This document shows, piece by piece, positions 8,844 to 17,332 of a DNA stretch of 24,065 bases. Made by a program: the position numbers and the translations under genes. The notes under the pieces were generated by a model. That model had not been told where the DNA came from. It saw nothing but the letters and a program-made list of their open reading frames with translations, and did no database searches. The stretch is from an uncultured Pseudomonadota bacterium. Lineage in GTDB: Bacteria; Pseudomonadota; Gammaproteobacteria; Burkholderiales; Methylophilaceae. The first letter of the stretch is position 1; each line of letters opens with the position of its first letter. The DNA lies in NCBI GenBank assembly GCA_903854305.1, contig CAINWC010000417.1:1-24065 (forward strand). Reading direction: 5' to 3'.

Positions 8844-9497
8844 CTAGAAAGTCAAACACGTAGTGTAACTACTAGAATCAACCATCAGCGCTGTAGTAAC
8901 TCCCTCGCCTGTAGCCGTAGCACTGAGTACAGATCTGAGTGATCCTGTAGAGGTTTCACCATCATCAAGTGCGGTATCTAATTGCTTCGCAAATTTACCC
9001 AAAATACCATCTGAGCATATTACAAATGCGCCTGTCATGCCAGTAATTTTAGTAAACCCTGAAACACTTTGAACACCAATTCGCCCACCATCCGCATTTG
9101 TAGGATAGTAATTCGGGTCAGTAACTAGCGTTGGGCCAGCGGCGAGGTTTGCCAATCGAACATGTTGCCAAAACAATGCAGACTCATCCCCACCTGCAGC
9201 AGTTGCCGTAGTTGAGTTCCACTGACCTTCAATCACACCGTTTCCAGCCGTGCCAGTAGTGGCAAGCGTTCCAACCACATGCGCAACAACTTTACTATCA
9301 TCTCCTGGTAACGCTCTAAATTTATCTTGATAGCCATAAATATAAACTTGGATATTTTTAAAGTCCGTAGCCATATTTTTAACTTTGGCACTATTAATCA
9401 ATTCCTGGCCTTTTAATACGCCGCCTAAAAGTAAGCCGATAATCACTAGTACAATCGCCAACTCAATCAACGTAAAGCCTGCTTGCTGTTTTTTCAT
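8844..9497 (-). CDS. Type IV pilin-like (prepilin) protein, function unknown
   Basis: A 217-residue protein with a class III prepilin signal: MKKQQAG followed by FTLIELAIVLVIIGLLLGG. The prepilin peptidase would cut after Gly7, leaving N-terminal Phe8, with Glu12 as the conserved Glu+5. The rest has features of a small-pilin family: RALPGDD (62-67), ALFWQHVRLANL (107-118), DDGETSTGSLRS, and two cysteines (161 and 214) that could form the C-terminal disulphide loop. GGGGAA precedes the ATG at 9495-9497. No pilus assembly, secretion or prepilin peptidase gene is nearby, so it must use machinery encoded elsewhere. It could be a major pilin, a minor pilin or a pseudopilin; the sequence does not decide. 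The 267 bp upstream, to the divergent kinase, hold no gene I can see and presumably contain both promoters. Confidence 0.85.
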   Translation of the reverse strand: MKKQQAGFTLIELAIVLVIIGLLLGGVLKGQELINSAKVKNMATDFKNIQVYIYGYQDKFRALPGDDSKVVAHVVGTLATTGTAGNGVIEGQWNSTTATAAGGDESALFWQHVRLANLAAGPTLVTDPNYYPTNADGGRIGVQSVSGFTKITGMTGAFVICSDGILGKFAKQLDTALDDGETSTGSLRSVLSATATGEGVTTALMVDSSSYTTCLTF

Positions 9498-9779
9498 TTA
9501 GTTCCCCGAACTATAATTTGGTGTATGTTAAGACATTCTATTAAATAAATATCTAACTGTCTTGGTTTGTATGCAAATTTCATACCAGCTAATTTTTGCT
9601 TAATTTACACATATTTTGCTGCATTCTATAAGAATTTACATAAAACACGTATAAATATTGTCGAAAATCCAACAATGATGTTCAAATTTTAACGTTAATA
9701 CCCGTGGTGAGTTTGCTTCACTTGAGAATACAATACCAGATAAACAGATTTATTCATTCACTCATTGAGTCAACATTTT

Positions 9780-11492
9780 ATGCAACCGCTATTCAAATTC
9801 TGCCGCCAATTATTTAATGATTCTGATCGATTGATGGCTTTGATGCTTTTATCATTGCATGCCATGTTAATTTGGGGCGAAGTTGGCAACCTGCATAGAG
9901 CTTTATTTCTATGCCACTACGGTTGCTTTTTATTGTGGCAGCCGGTGATGCGCCAAACCAAAACGTTGTCTTGGCAGGCCGTGATTCTGATTGTTGTCGG
10001 CGCTGCGGTGACCATGTTTTTTACTAGTTGGTGGGTCACTGCTTTTTGGATGGCCGGCTTGTTTGCTTTGATTGGTGGGCGTATTTTTTCTGGTGAATCA
10101 GCTCGCGATAGATTGCCAAACATTTTAGCTTCTAGCTATCTACTCGCCATATTACTGTTATGGGTAGTGCCAAAACTACTTGGCGCTAATGATGATTTAG
10201 CCGCAGCTGAATTCTTACTTATCTATTTTTTACCTATTCTACCGCTGACCATTTTATTTTTGTCGGCTAAACATAAGTCTGAAACGCAAACACCTAATAT
10301 TGATTTTTTTTATACACTACTGATTTTCTTACTGACACTTATTGTCATACTTGGCAGCTTCGCGATTGGGGTTATTTGGAAAATACACTATATTAAATTA
10401 TTGATCGTAGCCGTCATGGGCCTAGCCTCCACTCTGGTTGTGCTGAGTTGGCTATGGAATCCGAGCGCTACTTTTTCTGGATTAGAATTGTTGATGTCAC
10501 GCTATTTGTTAAGCCTCGGCCTGCCTTTTGAGCAATGGATTAGACAAATTGCAAGGCACGCTGAGTTTGAATCTACTGCAGATAAATTTTTACAAGCAGC
10601 AATGCGTGAGTTAGCCGCACTGAACTGGGTGAGTGGCTTAATGTGGGAAGTAGAGCATGCTAAGCATCAGCTAGGTGATGCAACACCCTTTATTTCTACT
10701 TTTAGTTTTCAACAGCTACATTTAACGCTGTATTCACGTTGGCAGTTTAGTCCGGCGATGTATTTACATGTGCAATTACTTACACAAATTTTGGGGGAAT
10801 TTTATGAGGCTAAACGCCGCGAAGAAACCATTAGTCAAAATACTTATATGCAAACATTTTACGAAACTGGCTCACGCTTAACGCATGATATTAAAAATAT
10901 TCTACAGTCACTCGGCACGTTAACTGCAGCAGCGGCCATGCCTAATAGTGCGGAAGATGATGTCAGGCTGATTGAGTTGATTAAAAAACAACTGCCCAGA
11001 CTAGGTCAACGCTTGGCTGCAACGCTCACCAAACTTGAACACCCCAGTGTCGAAAAGAAACAACAAGCAAAAGTAGCAATTTGGTGGAAAAATTTTAAGC
11101 AGTTGAACACACACCAACAAGTTCAATTTGAATCTCCCGCAAGCTTACCTAAAGCCGATATTGACCCAGAAGTACTGGATAGTGTGGTAGATAATTTATT
11201 ACAAAATGCGTTAGAAAAGACGAAGCTAGAAGCCAATACCATTATTAAAGTAACCTTAATGCCATCTAAACACTTTTGCTTAGAAGTTACTGACACAGGC
11301 TCGGCAATGCCCAGCGACGTAGCTGAACAATTATTTAAATCACACGTAAGCTCTAAAAATGGCTTGGGGGTTGGCTTGTATCATGCCGCCCAACAGGCGA
11401 TGCAAGCAGGCTACGAGTTAAGTTTAGTAGATAACCGTAATGGCGAGGTGCGCTTCAGGCTGGAAATGGTAGCGGCAGAGCCAGTGGTTTAA
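9780..11492 (+). CDS. Membrane sensor histidine kinase, orphan
   Basis: A 570-residue kinase. About eight hydrophobic helices fill residues 1-225; a cytoplasmic linker of about 100 residues follows; then come the kinase domains. The phosphoacceptor motif is RLTHDIKNILQSL with His369; the N box VVDNLLQNALEK has Asn472 and Asn476; the G1 box is VTDTGSA with Asp505; the G2 box is GLGVGL at 528-533. All catalytic motifs look intact. The HDIKN form of the H box and the multi-helix sensor recall PrsK-like kinases of exopolysaccharide/PEP-CTERM systems, but the linker is not clearly a GAF domain and I do not claim that identity. The first possible codon is a TTG at 9765; I use the ATG at 9780. No response regulator is adjacent: the neighbours are a divergent pilin-like gene and convergent ccsB. 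Confidence 0.85.
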   Translation: MQPLFKFCRQLFNDSDRLMALMLLSLHAMLIWGEVGNLHRALFLCHYGCFLLWQPVMRQTKTLSWQAVILIVVGAAVTMFFTSWWVTAFWMAGLFALIGGRIFSGESARDRLPNILASSYLLAILLLWVVPKLLGANDDLAAAEFLLIYFLPILPLTILFLSAKHKSETQTPNIDFFYTLLIFLLTLIVILGSFAIGVIWKIHYIKLLIVAVMGLASTLVVLSWLWNPSATFSGLELLMSRYLLSLGLPFEQWIRQIARHAEFESTADKFLQAAMRELAALNWVSGLMWEVEHAKHQLGDATPFISTFSFQQLHLTLYSRWQFSPAMYLHVQLLTQILGEFYEAKRREETISQNTYMQTFYETGSRLTHDIKNILQSLGTLTAAAAMPNSAEDDVRLIELIKKQLPRLGQRLAATLTKLEHPSVEKKQQAKVAIWWKNFKQLNTHQQVQFESPASLPKADIDPEVLDSVVDNLLQNALEKTKLEANTIIKVTLMPSKHFCLEVTDTGSAMPSDVAEQLFKSHVSSKNGLGVGLYHAAQQAMQAGYELSLVDNRNGEVRFRLEMVAAEPVV

Positions 11493-11518
11493 AGCGGCAG
11501 CTTATTGGAGTTTACACA

Positions 11519-11550
11519 ATAAAAAAGCGGCTCAAACGCCGCTTTTTTAT
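11519..11550. terminator. Bidirectional terminator between the histidine kinase and ccsB
   Basis: An inverted repeat with arms of 13 bp around TCAAAC. The core AAAAAAGCGGC / GCCGCTTTTTT gives a GC stem with A- and T-tracts on both sides. It lies 26 bp after the kinase stop and about 60 bp after the ccsB stop on the other strand, so it can serve both convergent genes. Confidence 0.88.
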
Positions 11551-11609
11551 TTGAGTCGCAATCGTAGGTCACATTCTCCTAAGTCACGTTCTTAAAATTA
11601 AGTCGCGTT

Positions 11610-12752
11610 CTAAAGTGTGCCGTAAGAATGCAAGCCACTCAAAAACATATTCACACCTAAGAATGCAAAAGTTGTGACAATTAAGCCGACGAGCGCCCAC
11701 CAAGCCAATACTGGTCCACGCAAGCCTTTTACCATGCGCAAATGTAGCCATGCCGCATAATTAAGCCATACAATCAGCGCCCAGGTTTCTTTTGGATCCC
11801 AGCTCCAGTAGCCGCCCCATGCTTCAGCCGCCCAGATTGCACCTAATATTGTAGCAATGGTAAAAAACGCAAAACCTACGGCAATAGACTTATACACCAA
11901 GTCATCAAGCACATCTAAACTAGGCAGGCGTGACGCCAGTATGCCTTTATTCGCCAGCAAGTAAGCGCCACTTACCGCCGCAGCTAATGAAAATGAACCG
12001 TAGCCGATAAAGTTAGCGGGCACATGAATCTTCATCCAATATGACTGCAAGGCTGGGACTAAGGGCTGAATGTTATTGGCATGACGATCAAACGTGTACC
12101 AAAGAATAAAACCGACTGCCGCGTTAATCACCAGCAACACAAAGCCACCTAATTGCTTGGTGTTGAAGTGTTTCTCATAATGCAAATACAGCAAGGCCGT
12201 AATCAGGCAAAACAGAATAAACACTTCATACAGGTTGCTGATTGGTATGTGACCGACTTCTGGCGCAATTAAATAAGATTCATACCAACGTACCATCAGG
12301 CCCACAAAGCCCATTAATGCTGCACTCCAGGTAAGTGCAGTTGCCACACTGCCAACAAATACCGAGCGTTTAAACATGGCGAACCAATAGGTCACCATGG
12401 CTAAGACAAATAACACATTCATCCACATGATGGCGGATTGACTGGAAATTAGAAACTTAAGTAAAAAGGACTGCGTGGCACGTGCTTGGTCGCCATGATA
12501 CAAACTGATTGAAAACAAGCTAACGATCGCTATGGCTAACACTAATTTGCCGATGGCTTTCCACTGCCATCCCAAATAACTAAATACAGCTACGGCACCA
12601 AACAAAAATACCACTTCATACATATCCATATATTTGGCATATTTGCTATAGGCAAAAATTGCGCCTGCCGCTAGCAATATGGCATAGAGCCAATCTTGCC
12701 AATTAAGGCGCTGCAATAATGTTTTTGCTTGGTAATCCATCGCGGTATTCAT
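11610..12752 (-). CDS. ccsB: Cytochrome c biogenesis protein CcsB (CcsA/ResC family)
   Basis: The haem-handling subunit of system II (Ccs) cytochrome c maturation. With ResB it moves haem across the inner membrane and attaches it to CxxCH motifs of apocytochromes in the periplasm. The 380-residue product is polytopic and carries the diagnostic WWD domain at about 307-328 (WAAEAWGGYWSWDPKETWAL). Candidate haem-ligand histidines include His243 in KIHVPANFIGYG and His375 in GLHSYG. GGAG lies five bases before the ATG at 12750-12752. It follows resB by 23 bp and is read from the same transcript. Names vary: the WWD subunit is CcsA in some lineages and CcsB in many proteobacterial annotations. Confidence 0.93.
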   Translation of the reverse strand: MNTAMDYQAKTLLQRLNWQDWLYAILLAAGAIFAYSKYAKYMDMYEVVFLFGAVAVFSYLGWQWKAIGKLVLAIAIVSLFSISLYHGDQARATQSFLLKFLISSQSAIMWMNVLFVLAMVTYWFAMFKRSVFVGSVATALTWSAALMGFVGLMVRWYESYLIAPEVGHIPISNLYEVFILFCLITALLYLHYEKHFNTKQLGGFVLLVINAAVGFILWYTFDRHANNIQPLVPALQSYWMKIHVPANFIGYGSFSLAAAVSGAYLLANKGILASRLPSLDVLDDLVYKSIAVGFAFFTIATILGAIWAAEAWGGYWSWDPKETWALIVWLNYAAWLHLRMVKGLRGPVLAWWALVGLIVTTFAFLGVNMFLSGLHSYGTL

Positions 12753-12775
12753 ACTAACTCCTTAAACTGATTAGT

Positions 12776-14788
12776 TTATTTTGAGACAATCAGATTTCTG
12801 ATTTGCTCGCGATATAAACTAAACTCTTGCTCGAAATCCAGGTTCTTACGGTTTGACGCCATGCCAAAATGTACTTGATTGCTGCCAGGCTTGAGTAACA
12901 ACCAAATACGCCGCTCACGAATATACATCATGGAGAATATACCTAACACTAGTAAAGCCGAGCCTAAATATACCCATTTCTCGCCCGGTGACTTGGTTAA
13001 CTGGAATCCGCTGGCTTCTTTATGCTCGAAATTCTCAAGCTGCAAGAAATAAGGGGTGCCATAAAAGAACATATCGCTAAATCCATTCAAGCTATCCTGA
13101 ATCAACGATTGAGTTTCTGCATTGTTGAGCAGTAATGGTTTTTTATTTGCGGCTAAGCTCATGTTGTAAGCTTCAAACGCGGCAATGTTGATCATTTTTA
13201 TATAAGTTTTTGCGGCCACTTCACGCTCTTTTTCAGGTACGTTTTTTTCAATCACTTGCGCTACTTTGTTATAACCGCCATCTGCAAAAGTACGTAAAAG
13301 TTGCACCACGCTGTTTTCAAACGGCTTGTTGACCGGCAAAGCCTGAACATCAGAGCCCTTGGTTTTATCAGAAACATTAAGCGCCAAGCGATGTGCAATT
13401 TCTTCAAATTTTGCGGGGTCTAGCAGCGTTGCCCTAAAATTCATAAAACCATCGATACTCAAATCACTATCTACTGGAATTCGTAAGTAGTGAAAATCAT
13501 CCTGAACAGTTTCACGCATGCCAGAAATAAAGTAGTGCCTGCCGTCTATCTGCATAGGCTGCATGTACGTGACATATTCACGTGCCTGGCCTTGCGCATC
13601 GCGCAGTTTGTACGTGACATTTGGCCCTACGTTGTGCGGCTTACCTTTGCCATCTGGTGACAAGTTAATAATATTGAATTTACGAAAGTCGTTATATTCA
13701 ACCTTTATAACATTCGCACCTTCGCCCTTAGCATCTCCACCCAAGGTTCCTTTTTGGAAGATAGCGCCATCCAGTGTTTGCGTATGATTGTCTTTAGCAA
13801 ACAGATCCCACACTTTAAAATTAAGCTTAGTGCCACCATCCTGAAAGTCCGACTGGTAAATAGCCACACCTTTGTAGGTAAACGGATGATTAACGCTGAT
13901 AGTTTTTGCAATAGGCGTTTTTAGATCAGGGTCGCTAATCACAATGTCGCTCTCAAACGACTTTGGTTGGCCTGTTGCATAATGCTCAATTCGAAAGTCT
14001 TTTAGCGCAAGACTAAATGGTAAATCTTGCACCAAGTACCCATCGCGCACTCTCACGAATGCCACATTACCGCTGCTACCTTCTGGTAGCGTCATATTGC
14101 CGCGAAAAGAAGGATTACTCACACTTAACCGGCTGATTGCAGGCACTTTAGATGCTGGGATATCCAAAGTTTCTATGCGCTTCTGGCCCAATATTTCTTG
14201 TATTTTTAAGGGCAAGTTACCATCGAGCAAGCCACCAAAAAATATCACCACCATGGCTGTATGCGTAAAAATATAGCCTAGACGCTGATGTGTTCCCGCT
14301 TTAGCTGCAATAAGTTCGCTACCATCCCTTTGCGTTTTAAATTTGTACTTAAAACCTTTAGCATTCAAAAACATTAAAAGTTGCTGCTTGGTGTTAGCTA
14401 TATTAATGTTTTCCAGTGCCGGAACTGTATAGGTTTCTTGGTGACTAAAAGCATTCAGCGACTTCTCCGTGGCGTGCTCTTTAAAAGTGCGCCATTCTTT
14501 AATCATCAACGGACTATTGCGATAAATACAAAGGCTGCATGAGGTAATCAAAAATAGCAAAATAACCAAAAACCAACTGCTGTGGTAAACGTCAAAAAGC
14601 CCTAAAGCTTCAAAAAATCCAAACCAAAATTGCCCAAACTTGATGATGTAATTTGAATATGGCTCGTTTTGCTTAAGCACCGTGCCAATAATCGATGCAA
14701 TACCCAACACACTTAACATGCTCACGGCAAAGCGCATTGAGCTCATCAAGTCAAAAATATTTTTAGAGAAGGATAGTTTAGGATTCAA
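12776..14788 (-). CDS. resB: Cytochrome c biogenesis protein ResB (Ccs1 family)
   Basis: The second component of system II cytochrome c maturation, thought to hold the apocytochrome thiols and assist haem transfer. The 670 residues are long and typical of proteobacterial ResB. A membrane helix near the start (MRFAVSMLSVLGIASIIGTV, then LKQNEPYSNY) is followed by further helices around 70-85 and 170-190 (HQRLGYIFTHTAMVVIFFGG), a large periplasmic domain, and a final helix near 610-630 (YLGSALLVLGIFSMMYIRER). The start is a TTG at 14786-14788 that places MNPKLSFSKNIFDLMSSMRF correctly. No good Shine-Dalgarno is visible, and an ATG at residue 15 is a less likely alternative because it would leave no sequence before the first helix. 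ccsB follows by 23 bp. Confidence 0.93.
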   Translation of the reverse strand: MNPKLSFSKNIFDLMSSMRFAVSMLSVLGIASIIGTVLKQNEPYSNYIIKFGQFWFGFFEALGLFDVYHSSWFLVILLFLITSCSLCIYRNSPLMIKEWRTFKEHATEKSLNAFSHQETYTVPALENINIANTKQQLLMFLNAKGFKYKFKTQRDGSELIAAKAGTHQRLGYIFTHTAMVVIFFGGLLDGNLPLKIQEILGQKRIETLDIPASKVPAISRLSVSNPSFRGNMTLPEGSSGNVAFVRVRDGYLVQDLPFSLALKDFRIEHYATGQPKSFESDIVISDPDLKTPIAKTISVNHPFTYKGVAIYQSDFQDGGTKLNFKVWDLFAKDNHTQTLDGAIFQKGTLGGDAKGEGANVIKVEYNDFRKFNIINLSPDGKGKPHNVGPNVTYKLRDAQGQAREYVTYMQPMQIDGRHYFISGMRETVQDDFHYLRIPVDSDLSIDGFMNFRATLLDPAKFEEIAHRLALNVSDKTKGSDVQALPVNKPFENSVVQLLRTFADGGYNKVAQVIEKNVPEKEREVAAKTYIKMINIAAFEAYNMSLAANKKPLLLNNAETQSLIQDSLNGFSDMFFYGTPYFLQLENFEHKEASGFQLTKSPGEKWVYLGSALLVLGIFSMMYIRERRIWLLLKPGSNQVHFGMASNRKNLDFEQEFSLYREQIRNLIVSK

Positions 14789-14886
14789 AATGATGGACGT
14801 TCAAGGATTAAAGGGTATGCGCTGAGTAATTTGTGACTGCACGAGCGTAAAAATAGTTGCCTAAGGCGTAAATAAAAACAACCTTT

Positions 14887-14917
14887 AAAAAAAAACAAAG
14901 GGTAGCTTTTGCTACCC
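14887..14917 (-). terminator. Rho-independent terminator of the cytochrome c4 gene
   Basis: On the minus strand a perfect 7-bp stem GGGTAGC / GCTACCC with an AAAA loop is followed by TTTG and nine T. It lies 30 bp after the stop of the cytochrome gene and should separate it from resB-ccsB. There is no comparable T-tract for the plus strand. Confidence 0.85.
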
Positions 14918-14947
14918 CTGTTCGAACTAAAGGCGCCCTAAAATGAA

Positions 14948-15625
14948 CTAGCGCAAACCTTGAATATAATCTGCGACTGCGGCCATTTCAGCATCGGTCA
15001 TTTTAGTTGCAATTGCCATCATCATAGGCGCATTAGCACGCTCACCAGTACGGAATGTTCTTAATTGCGCCTGAGTATAATCGGCATGCTGGCCACCCAA
15101 ACGTGGAAATTGTTTTGGCAAGCCAGCACCAGTGGCACCATGACAAGCCGCACATGCAGGCACGTTATTAGCCGCAATGCCGCCACGGTATATTTTTTCA
15201 CCTAGTGAGCCAGCACCGTTTGTTTTAGCGGCACCAAGTGTCAATTTTTGACTAGAGAAATAAGCAGCCAGATTTTTCATGTCATCATCACTTAACAGTG
15301 AGGCCATGCCAGACATAACGGCGTTTGCACGCTTGCCTGACTTAAATTCGGTTAATTGTTTTTCAAGATATTCAGGATGCTGACCAGCTAATTTCGGGTT
15401 CAGCGTAATTACGCTATTACCATCAGGGGCATGACAAGCCGCACATACGGTATTCACGATTTTTTCTGCAGCTTTTTTATCGGCAACTTTATCTACCACT
15501 GCTGCGGTAGTCGCAACTTTTACTTCCGCTTTGTTTTCAGCCGTTGCCGCTTGCACTGACATAGCAAACACAAGGCTTAACATTAAGCCGGCTAAATTTA
15601 ACTTCATTAGATGACGAACTTGCAT
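14948..15625 (-). CDS. Di-haem cytochrome c4-type protein
   Basis: A periplasmic electron carrier of the cytochrome c4 family. The 225 residues have an N-terminal signal (hydrophobic LAGLMLSLVFAMSV, probable cleavage after VQA near residue 26). Next comes an Ala/Lys/Val-rich linker, then two similar class I cytochrome domains with haem sites CAACH at 61-65 and CAACH at 158-162. Each domain repeats the KLAGQHPEYLEKQL / RLGGQHADYTQAQL pattern and ends with a Met-rich loop supplying the axial ligand. AGGAG five bases before the ATG fixes the start at 15625, although a second ATG at residue 7 exists. c4 proteins usually feed terminal oxidases or link quinol oxidation to them. It sits upstream of the resB/ccsB genes that would mature it. 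Confidence 0.92.
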   Translation of the reverse strand: MQVRHLMKLNLAGLMLSLVFAMSVQAATAENKAEVKVATTAAVVDKVADKKAAEKIVNTVCAACHAPDGNSVITLNPKLAGQHPEYLEKQLTEFKSGKRANAVMSGMASLLSDDDMKNLAAYFSSQKLTLGAAKTNGAGSLGEKIYRGGIAANNVPACAACHGATGAGLPKQFPRLGGQHADYTQAQLRTFRTGERANAPMMMAIATKMTDAEMAAVADYIQGLR

Positions 15626-15636
15626 TACTGCTCCTA

Positions 15637-15663
15637 AATATCAAATTTACAATATCAAATTTA
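15637..15663. repeat. Tandem 13-bp direct repeat in the cytochrome c4 leader
   Basis: AATATCAAATTTA occurs at 15637-15649 and again at 15651-15663, separated by one base, so the period is 14. On the minus strand the copies end two or three bases before the AGGAG of the cytochrome gene. It lies in the untranslated leader. It could be an operator half-site pair, or chance in AT-rich sequence. Confidence 0.6.
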
Positions 15664-15852
15664 GTTACGTGTAGTTGACGCATCCAGTGTATTTAACGCA
15701 TACATCTGCGACTAAGCTAAATTATTCAATCAATTAACACACTATTTTAGCGAAAAACACCTATTCGTGATAGCATTTTTCACTATTGTTTACAGCGCCT
15801 CTAAATACAGACTTTAGTGCTTTAGAGACAAATCAAATAGAATCGGATTGTC

Positions 15853-16512
15853 ATGCCATTGTTTCAAAACGCAACTTTTTATATATCAGCGCACCATCTG
15901 CGCGACCTACCGATTGCCAGCGGCATTGAAGTCGCCTTTGCCGGCCGCTCAAACGCAGGAAAATCCAGCGCACTTAACACGCTTGCCAACCACAACCGCT
16001 TAGCCTTTGTGAGTAAGCAACCTGGTCGCACACAACTCATCAACTTTTTCACGCTGGGTAATGATAGACATTTAGTCGACTTGCCCGGTTACGGCTACGC
16101 TAAAGTGCCTGAACATTTGCGCGCGCACTGGCAAAATGTACTTGCCCGCTATTTAAGCGAGCGTTCAAGTTTAGGTGGCTTGGTACTGGTGATGGACAGC
16201 CGCCATCCACTCACCCCACTTGACCGCCAAATGCTGGATTGGTTTTGCCCAAGCGGCAAACCTGTACATGTTTTATTAACAAAATCAGACAAACTCTCAC
16301 GCGGTGAAGCCAGCCTAACCCTCAACCGCGTGCGTAAAGAGCTCATTGAAACATGGGGCAACCATTATCACAGTGAATGTACGATACAACTATTCTCCAG
16401 CCTGAAAAAACAAGGCGTTGAAGAAGCTGAGAAAGTCATTGGTAAGTGGCTGTTTGCGGAAGAGCCTGAGGATTTGGTGCGGAAGTCCTTTGATCTTGAT
16501 AATGAAAGTTAA
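15853..16512 (+). CDS. engB: Ribosome biogenesis GTPase EngB (YihA/YsxC)
   Basis: An essential small GTPase needed for large-ribosomal-subunit assembly. The 219 residues show all G motifs: G1 GRSNAGKSS at 31-39, the QPGRT switch I threonine at 60, G3 DLPGYG at 76-81, G4 TKSD at 143-146, and a Ser-Ser G5-like motif near 176. The N-terminal [20 protein letters not shown] is the normal family start, so the ATG at 15853 is secure despite a weak Shine-Dalgarno. The C-terminus extends about 20 acidic residues beyond the domain. It is divergent from the cytochrome c4 gene and convergent with trmB. The engB-c4-resB-ccsB neighbourhood is familiar from other betaproteobacteria (recollection, not a search). 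Confidence 0.95.
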   Translation: MPLFQNATFYISAHHLRDLPIASGIEVAFAGRSNAGKSSALNTLANHNRLAFVSKQPGRTQLINFFTLGNDRHLVDLPGYGYAKVPEHLRAHWQNVLARYLSERSSLGGLVLVMDSRHPLTPLDRQMLDWFCPSGKPVHVLLTKSDKLSRGEASLTLNRVRKELIETWGNHYHSECTIQLFSSLKKQGVEEAEKVIGKWLFAEEPEDLVRKSFDLDNES

Positions 16513-16530
16513 GTTCATCAAGCATTGCCG

Positions 16531-16557
16531 GTGTGCAAATCAATAGAATTTGCACAC
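16531..16557. terminator. Hairpin between convergent engB and trmB
   Basis: A perfect 10-bp inverted repeat, GTGTGCAAAT / ATTTGCACAC, with a 7-base loop, sits in the 55-bp gap between the engB and trmB stops. There is no clean U-tract on either strand, so it is at best a weak intrinsic terminator or an mRNA 3'-end stabiliser. Confidence 0.5.
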
Positions 16558-16567
16558 TCCACTTCAT

Positions 16568-17299
16568 TTATCTACGGGTAAACACCATATCCCAAACGCC
16601 ATGCCCGAGCTTTATCCCACGATTTTCAAACTTGGTTAGCGGTCTGTAACTAGGCTTCTCAGCATAGTTTTCGGCGATATTCTGTAACTGCGGCTCCGCA
16701 TTTAACACCTCTAACACCCATTCAGCATATTCTTGCCAATCGGTAGCTACATGCAGATAACCGCCAACTTTTAATTTGCTACAAAGCAATTTCACAAACC
16801 CAGCTTGAATCAAGCGACGTTTGTGGTGGCGCGTTTTATGCCAAGGATCGGGAAAGAAAATATGCACGCCGTCTAAGCTTGCATCTGTCAGCATATTTTG
16901 CAGGACTTCTACGACATCGTGCTGAATAATCCGAATGTTAGTAAGTGCTGACTCTTCGATTAACTTAAGTAATGCGCCAACGCCAGGTGTATGCACTTCT
17001 GCAGCTAAAAAATCGTAATCTGGTAAAGTCTGTGCGATTTTTGCGGTAGTTTCACCCATGCCAAAGCCGATTTCCAGTATTTTTTTACTATCAGTACGAT
17101 TAAATTTAGCGTTTAAATCGATGATTTCTGGCGAGTAGCTAATGCCAAATTGGGGCAAACCAGTTTCAAGCGCACGCGCCTGACCTTTGGTTAGGCGACC
17201 CTGCCGTAATACGAAGCTACGGATGCTGCGTTTTTTTAGCGCCTCGTCACTGGAAGCTTCAAGTGAATTTTCTTGCTGAGTTTTAGTGTTTTCGGTCAT
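16568..17299 (-). CDS. trmB: tRNA (guanine-N7-)-methyltransferase
   Basis: Methylates N7 of guanine 46 in tRNA variable loops, using S-adenosylmethionine. The 243 residues include the SAM-binding motif [11 protein letters not shown] at about 75-85, the acidic EVHTPGVG loop, [14 protein letters not shown] at 149-162 (the TrmB signature), [10 protein letters not shown], and the C-terminal TKFENRG. The N-terminal 25 residues are polar and unconserved. The ATG at 17297-17299 agrees with the family length. It follows the MidA-like methyltransferase gene by 33 bp and is probably cotranscribed with it. Confidence 0.95.
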   Translation of the reverse strand: MTENTKTQQENSLEASSDEALKKRSIRSFVLRQGRLTKGQARALETGLPQFGISYSPEIIDLNAKFNRTDSKKILEIGFGMGETTAKIAQTLPDYDFLAAEVHTPGVGALLKLIEESALTNIRIIQHDVVEVLQNMLTDASLDGVHIFFPDPWHKTRHHKRRLIQAGFVKLLCSKLKVGGYLHVATDWQEYAEWVLEVLNAEPQLQNIAENYAEKPSYRPLTKFENRGIKLGHGVWDMVFTRR

Positions 17300-17332
17300 A
17301 GCCGTGATTATACTTTAATGATTGCTTACATA

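Noticed and set aside
9498..9764. sigma-54 or strong sigma-70 promoters between the pilin and kinase genes
   Set aside because: No GG-N10-GC element and no convincing -35/-10 pair could be found by eye on either strand.
15626..15852. FNR-like site (TTGAT-N4-ATCAA) in the cytochrome c4/engB intergenic region
   Set aside because: The TTGAT words here are in direct, not inverted, orientation and do not form the required palindrome.
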